Shown: one piece after another, positions 30,090 through 34,915 of the stretch
Numbering within the stretch: position 1 is the stretch's first letter
How the letters are laid out: every line of letters begins with the position of its first letter
NCBI GenBank assembly: GCA_024278445.1
Contig: JAJRTC010000254.1
Span: 1 to 34,915, forward strand
Direction: 5' to 3'
Source of the DNA: Nitrospirota bacterium
GTDB taxonomy: Bacteria; Nitrospinota_A; UBA7883; JAJRTC01
Length of the DNA stretch: 34,915 bases
Position numbers and translations under genes: made by a program
The notes under the pieces: generated by a model
The model's input: only the letters and a program-made list of their open reading frames with translations
Told to the model about the DNA's origin: nothing
Database searches by the model: none

Positions 30090-30249
30090 TAGTGGGTCGG
30101 TTTGGTCATTCTGAGCCAAAGGCGAAGAATCTCGAATTACACCTGACGCGACAATAATAGATTTAAGATGCTTCGCGGAGCCTTCCCTGAGTGAACGAAG
30201 TGAATCGAATAGGCCGGCGCATGACAACAGTGTGCAAACTGACCCACTG
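30090..30249 (+). repeat. Dispersed repeat copy C, MITE-like
   Basis: TAGTGGGTCGGTTTG ... CAAACTGACCCACTG; shares tcattctgagccaaaggcgaagaatctcgaattaca with copies A and B. Confidence 0.85.
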
Positions 30250-30355
30250 CCCAAAGCGCGCTTCTCTTGCTAGGCTGAAGGTAAAATGTTAGATTAAGCC
30301 CACTTGGAAAGCGTATATCTGCTTTAACTTGCTGTAGTTTAATCGGGAACTAAAA

Positions 30356-31891
30356 ATGTCGAGAGAAAACTGGGGTAGCAGGATGGGTATCATCCTGGCG
30401 GTGGCAGGTTCTGCCGTTGGGCTTGGTAACTTTTTGCGTTTTCCCGTTCAGGCGGCGCAAAACGGTGGCGGCGCGTTCATGATTCCTTACATAATCGCCC
30501 TGCTTGTTGTCGGTATCCCGCTCTGCTGGGTTGAGTGGACGATGGGCCGTGCGGCCGGAGGGCGTGGGCACGGTTCAGGCCCTGGCATACTTAATGTTTT
30601 CTGGAACCACCGCGCCGCGCGTTACTTTGGTGTTCTGGGGATTTTTATCCCGCTCATGATCTATTTTTACTACGTATATATAGAAGCATGGTGCCTTGCC
30701 TATTCGTGGTACGCCATTTCAGGCTCTTTGGGGTATGCGGCGGAGGCGAACGAGATGGGCGTTTTTCTCAAAGCCTTCCAGGGGCTTGCTAACAACCATT
30801 GGTTCTCCGGTATAAGCTCCGCCTATGTCTTTTTTCTCATCACGTTTTTTATTAACTTCTATTTTATATACAAGGGTGTGGTGAAAGGCATCGAATCCGT
30901 TTGCAAAATCGCGATGCCGATACTCGTTATTATGGGCGTCGTCATAATGATCCGTGTTTTAACGCTTGGTGCGCCAGATATGCTAAAGCCTGATTGGAGC
31001 GTAGACGGTGGTTTGGGGTTTTTATGGAACCCTGATTTTAGCCAGCTTACAAACGCAAAGGTGTGGCTTGCGGCGGCGGGGCAGATTTTTTTCACTACCT
31101 CTGTCGGCCTGGGGCTTATTATCACCTATTCCAGTTATTTAAAAGCGAAAGACGACGTGGCGTTGTCTGGTCTAACATCTATTTCCATAAACGAATTTGT
31201 CGAAGTTATCATCGGTGCATCTATCGCCATTCCGGCGGCGTTCGTTTTTTTCGGCCCTGTCGGAATAACGGAGATTGCGACAGGTGGCGCTTTTAACCTG
31301 GGCTTCGTCACCATGCCGATGGTGTTTGACCAAATGCCGCTAACTGCCCTGTTGGCCTTCATGTGGTTTTTTCTTTTGTTTCTGGCAGGTGTCACAAGTT
31401 CGATATCCATGTTGCAACCTGGCATCGCATTTTTGGAAGACGAGTTCGGGCTAACCCGTAAAAAATCTGTCACAATTTTAGGTGCTTTCTGTTTTGTAGC
31501 GGCTCAGCCAGCAATTTTTTGGCTCGACAAAGGCGTGCTGGACATGATGGATTTTTGGGCCGGTACTTTTGCCATCGTTTTATTTGCAACGGGCGAGGTT
31601 ATTATTTTTGCGTGGGTGTATGGAATCGACAGAGGTTTTCAGCAATTGCACCATGGGGCGGATATAAGGGTGCCTGCATTTTTTAAGGTTATCATAAAAT
31701 ATGTAACGCCTGCGTATCTCATCATTATTCTTAGCGTGTGGGTGTATCAGGACGCCGGAAGCTTTATGCCAAGCCCGGATGATCCGAATTTTGTCTACAA
31801 GGCAGGAACGTTAGGTTGCATGTTAGCGTTTATCGGTGTTCTTATAGCCGCTGTTGAAGTTGCGTGGCGCAGGAAGGAACTTAAATCATGA
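30356..31891 (+). CDS. Sodium-dependent transporter of the neurotransmitter:sodium symporter (NSS/SNF) family
   Basis: WGSRMGIILAVAGSAVGLGNFLRFPVQAAQNGGGAFMIPYI, LWCVEWTMGR-like region, about 12 TM segments. Confidence 0.94.
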   Translation: MSRENWGSRMGIILAVAGSAVGLGNFLRFPVQAAQNGGGAFMIPYIIALLVVGIPLCWVEWTMGRAAGGRGHGSGPGILNVFWNHRAARYFGVLGIFIPLMIYFYYVYIEAWCLAYSWYAISGSLGYAAEANEMGVFLKAFQGLANNHWFSGISSAYVFFLITFFINFYFIYKGVVKGIESVCKIAMPILVIMGVVIMIRVLTLGAPDMLKPDWSVDGGLGFLWNPDFSQLTNAKVWLAAAGQIFFTTSVGLGLIITYSSYLKAKDDVALSGLTSISINEFVEVIIGASIAIPAAFVFFGPVGITEIATGGAFNLGFVTMPMVFDQMPLTALLAFMWFFLLFLAGVTSSISMLQPGIAFLEDEFGLTRKKSVTILGAFCFVAAQPAIFWLDKGVLDMMDFWAGTFAIVLFATGEVIIFAWVYGIDRGFQQLHHGADIRVPAFFKVIIKYVTPAYLIIILSVWVYQDAGSFMPSPDDPNFVYKAGTLGCMLAFIGVLIAAVEVAWRRKELKS

Positions 31892-32061
31892 CTGCTGGCG
31901 GCTATATCATGATGATCGGCAGTTGGGTGTTTATAATCGCTCTTGCGTGGTTTTGTATGCGGAAGGTTTTAACGCTTCGCAAAGCGGATGCGGAAAATAT
32001 AAAACCGATTTACGAGATCGACACCGGCGACGTGGAGAAAAAAGAGGAAACAGATGACTAA
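31888..32061 (+). CDS. 57-aa membrane protein, putative small subunit (MetS-like) of the NSS transporter
   Basis: Not in the track (under 60 aa): MTAGGYIMMIGSWVFIIALAWFCMRKVLTLRKADAENIKPIYEIDTGDVEKKEETDD*; ATGA overlap with the NSS stop; single TM. Confidence 0.8.
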   Translation: MTAGGYIMMIGSWVFIIALAWFCMRKVLTLRKADAENIKPIYEIDTGDVEKKEETDD

Positions 32062-32132
32062 GGACTGGGATTTTATAGAAAATTTACCAGAACATTGGCA
32101 AACTTTAACGTAAGCAGAATTGCTAATTAAGC

Positions 32133-32633
32133 ATGGCGTTGATACTAAAAATGCGTTTTTTTACGATTTCCCTTGTATTTGCAACTGTTTTCATCACTTC
32201 GGCTATGGCGGCAGATAAAGCCACGTTCATATGCGATGAAAAGGGTGAGGCGCTTATATCAGCAATAAAGGCATCCGACAGAATACTTTTGGAAAAGGCG
32301 ATAGTCGACGGTGCGGATATTAATTGCATACAAAAAAGTGGGCACTCTCCCCTTTTCTGGGCTGTTGGCAAAAGAAATCTGGAATTAACCATAATTTTAT
32401 TAGGACATGGTGCAAACCCCAATCAAGCGGCACAAAACGCCGGAATTACTCCTTTGATGATGGCGGCGAATTATGGTGATTATGAAATAGTGAAAAGCCT
32501 GCTAGACGCCAGGGGCGATGTTTTTGCCAAAAACAAATATGGCAAAACAGCGTTATTTTACGTGATAGGGAAAAAACAGAAAAAGATAGAGAAACTGCTA
32601 AGAAAAAGGATGAGTGAGGCTTCAGAGAAGTAA
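32133..32633 (+). CDS. Exported ankyrin-repeat protein
   Basis: Signal peptide MRFFTISLVFATVFITSAMA; ankyrin repeats GHSPLFWAVGKRNLELTIILLGHGANPNQA, GITPLMMAANYGDYEIVKSLLDARGD. Confidence 0.85.
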   Translation: MALILKMRFFTISLVFATVFITSAMAADKATFICDEKGEALISAIKASDRILLEKAIVDGADINCIQKSGHSPLFWAVGKRNLELTIILLGHGANPNQAAQNAGITPLMMAANYGDYEIVKSLLDARGDVFAKNKYGKTALFYVIGKKQKKIEKLLRKRMSEASEK

Positions 32634-32827
32634 ACTTATTTTACTGGACTTCCCCCGGTTCCAATGCACCTATCCCGTCACTCCACCATAGGTTTACCTT
32701 AGTCCGATGGAGTTTGAGAATCTGGTGGTTTAGCTTAGGTGTACACAAAAACGCGGGAAGATCATTTTGCATGGTATGCTGGCATGGGTTTCAATAAACT
32801 TTGTATTTTATGGTTATCTGAGAGTTC

Positions 32828-34438
32828 ATGAGTCTTTACATACTAGATAACCACTATTCATTTTTGCCAGATCATAGCTCAACCTATACTTTTGCAGGTG
32901 CAGATGGTCATGTGAAATGGCCCATGAAAAATGGAGCTGGTTTGGGGGTTGCCGGTACATGGAATTGCCTTTGGCGACTTGGCTATCATCCTCTTCTTGT
33001 TTCACCAGATCAACTGCCATCACCAACTCGTGATGATGTTCTATTCGTATATTTAGAAGGTTTTTTACTATCGAAAGGGCAATTAGCAGTCAATAGATGG
33101 CTTAGTGATGGAGGACGAGTTGTTTCTTCTGGCGATGCTTTATCATGGGGTGAGGTTTTTCCAGGGTCTGCTGTTAGTGAACAGGAAACCATAGACCATC
33201 CGTATCACGCGTTAGCCTTTAAATTTAATGAAGAGAATCTACCTAAGCTTATCGCTCCTCCTAAATGGCGTTATGCATTATTACGTTCGAATAAAGCCCG
33301 TGATTTTGAAACTATAGGGGCACTTTATGCGGTTGGAGGTGAACGTCAAACTCCATCTCGTGCAGATATTCAGCAAATTAATAATGGAGTGGCCATTATT
33401 AAGAAAGGCGGGCATTGGCATCTTAACGGAAATCCATTTGCCGCTTTTCAAGCATGGTTGCAGGGCCAGGAAAATATAAATACATGGTTCAATTGGTACC
33501 ATCGAATTTTTTGGTTAGATGAATATGTAGCATATTTAGGGAAAATTCTTATTCGATATGGCTCTATTCCTTCATCCACTCCGCGCCCGGGCATTCCTGG
33601 GTTGGGTTCAACAACATTAATTTTCAAACATGATCTCGACCTGTCCCGTGACACGTCCTGTCTGTCACTTGAAAATAAAATGAATATAGCTGGAGTTCAC
33701 CCCATTCTGATTGATCGCAATTCTAAATTTTGGGTTGATATGCTTAAAGAAAATCCATGCCATGAAGCGGCCTTTCATTACAATTCTATTAAGGGTAACA
33801 AACTCTCAAAGCTGTGGCGGTATATTTTTAATAAGCCCTTTCCTGCTTATAAACCGAATTTAAATGCAATATCAGGGGTTGGCCTGCTCAACCAAGTGCG
33901 GAAAGCTCAGAATAGAGGAATCGGAATACAAACTTTACATAAGCATGGGTCGTTTATTATTTACCCTGAACTGATAGATGCCTTAAATAAAGTCTATCAG
34001 GCAAGTAGCGAGACTCTTGGTGGGTCAAGTTTTTCCAGAGCAGAGATTTTGCGTTGGGGTATTGACAGAGTAGAAAATGTAAAAGGTTCTATCGGTGAGT
34101 GGCCTGATACCCAGTGTCCGTTGTGGTATCCATTTAAGCTAGCTCATGCAGGGCATAATGGAAAAATGCTATGTGGGTGGGAGATGACGTCTTTGATGGA
34201 GACAGAACCGCTCTTGTTCGAACAGATGCTAGATTACCAGATAGATGGAATCGAACAACGCATTATAACTATAAACTATCACCCGTATCATGCTACTGCT
34301 AAAACATTTGCGGAGGATGGGTGTCTACCATGGTTAAAGCGCAATATAGAGATAATGCAGGATAGGGGGGTCTTGGCGATGACTATGGCTGAGCTATTTA
34401 TGAAAATAAACGCACTTTCTCAGCATCAGAATGTGTAA
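32828..34438 (+). CDS. Hypothetical protein with possible polysaccharide-deacetylase-like C-terminal domain
   Basis: 536-aa ORF; FKHDLDLSRDTS resembles the metal-site HDxD of deacetylase-like folds; late GCLPWLKRNIEIMQDRGVLAMTMAEL; N-terminal region looks GATase-like (YLEGFLLSKGQLAVNRWLSDGGRVVSSGDAL). Confidence 0.55.
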   Translation: MSLYILDNHYSFLPDHSSTYTFAGADGHVKWPMKNGAGLGVAGTWNCLWRLGYHPLLVSPDQLPSPTRDDVLFVYLEGFLLSKGQLAVNRWLSDGGRVVSSGDALSWGEVFPGSAVSEQETIDHPYHALAFKFNEENLPKLIAPPKWRYALLRSNKARDFETIGALYAVGGERQTPSRADIQQINNGVAIIKKGGHWHLNGNPFAAFQAWLQGQENINTWFNWYHRIFWLDEYVAYLGKILIRYGSIPSSTPRPGIPGLGSTTLIFKHDLDLSRDTSCLSLENKMNIAGVHPILIDRNSKFWVDMLKENPCHEAAFHYNSIKGNKLSKLWRYIFNKPFPAYKPNLNAISGVGLLNQVRKAQNRGIGIQTLHKHGSFIIYPELIDALNKVYQASSETLGGSSFSRAEILRWGIDRVENVKGSIGEWPDTQCPLWYPFKLAHAGHNGKMLCGWEMTSLMETEPLLFEQMLDYQIDGIEQRIITINYHPYHATAKTFAEDGCLPWLKRNIEIMQDRGVLAMTMAELFMKINALSQHQNV

Positions 34439-34465
34439 TATAAGCACAGTAGGCTATTAGGTAAT

Positions 34466-34915
34466 ATGAATAAAAACAATGTATTTCCCGTGCGGGTAAC
34501 GCTTGAGCTGACTAATGCCTGCAATCTGGATTGTGTGTTTTGCCCACGACAGAAAATGTCGAAAAATCTTGGATTTATTGAAGATAAGCTGTTTTACAAA
34601 GTCATTGATGAAATGGCTGAGTTTGTTCCAGTGGCGTTAGTTCCTTTTTTCCGTGGTGAGTCACTTCTTCATCCAAAGCTGGTTGAGTATATTCGTTATG
34701 CCAAAGAAAAGGGGATTGGGCCGGTTCAGCTTACAACCAACGCAATGTTACTTGATGATAATAAATCACGGTCCATAATTGAAAGCGGTGTTGATTTTAT
34801 TTCATTTAGCATGGATACAACCAACGCCAAAGATTATGAGGATGATAGGGTTGGTGCGGTGTACGACACTGTCGTGAATAATATCTTGCGATTTATTGAT
34901 ATTCGAAATCATGAT
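34466..34915 (+). CDS. Radical SAM protein, truncated by the window end
   Basis: Frame from ATG 34466: MNKNNVFPVRVTLELTNACNLDCVFCPRQKMSKNLGF...VPFFRGESLLHPKLVEYIRYAKEKGIGPVQLTTNAMLL; CxxxCxxC motif. Confidence 0.92.
   Translation, partial: MNKNNVFPVRVTLELTNACNLDCVFCPRQKMSKNLGFIEDKLFYKVIDEMAEFVPVALVPFFRGESLLHPKLVEYIRYAKEKGIGPVQLTTNAMLLDDNKSRSIIESGVDFISFSMDTTNAKDYEDDRVGAVYDTVVNNILRFIDIRNHD

Noticed and set aside
32739-32831. 30-codon GTG frame VYTKTREDHFAWYAGMGFNKLCILWLSESS overlapping the start of the 32828 gene
   Set aside because: Too short, bounded upstream by a stop in frame, and no family recognised; possibly a remnant or chance.
1-34915. tRNA or rRNA genes
   Set aside because: No cloverleaf or conserved rRNA segments were recognised by eye; a tRNAscan/Infernal run would be needed to exclude them.

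Overview
This window is Gram-negative bacterial chromosome in several blocks. (1) The left edge (about 42-7105, minus strand) is part of an exopolysaccharide locus: PHP-type tyrosine phosphatase, Wzc-like chain-length regulator/tyrosine kinase, Wza-like export protein, outer-membrane beta-barrel, a small secreted protein, and a WcaJ-type polyprenyl glycosylphosphotransferase. (2) About 7.1-11.3 kb is a PEP-CTERM neighbourhood: a fibro-slime PEP-CTERM protein behind a near-consensus sigma-54 promoter, a LapG-like (BTLCP) peptidase, a decayed membrane protein joined to an IS3-type transposase remnant, and a second sigma-54-preceded small secreted protein with three ASFxR motifs. (3) About 11.3-14.7 kb carries an aldo/keto reductase, then a JAMM metalloprotease overlapping a metal ABC transporter. 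(4) About 14.7-26.8 kb is a pyrimidine biosynthesis cluster (PyrR-type attenuator, pyrR-pyrB-pyrC-carA-carB-pyrK-pyrD). It is interrupted by an AT-rich overlapping two-gene DUF6978/DUF1828 module between carA and carB, and by a transglutaminase-like gene between carB and pyrK. (5) The right side has a TPR protein with a degenerate receiver domain, LarE, an NSS transporter with a 57-aa small subunit, an ankyrin protein, and the start of an apparent carbohydrate/radical-SAM locus. Three copies of a roughly 157-bp element with terminal inverted repeats are dispersed at 12.3, 27.6 and 30.1 kb. The best candidate for an undescribed system is the DUF6978-DUF1828 pair inside the pyrimidine operon. 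All family calls are from recognition by eye; no searches were run.
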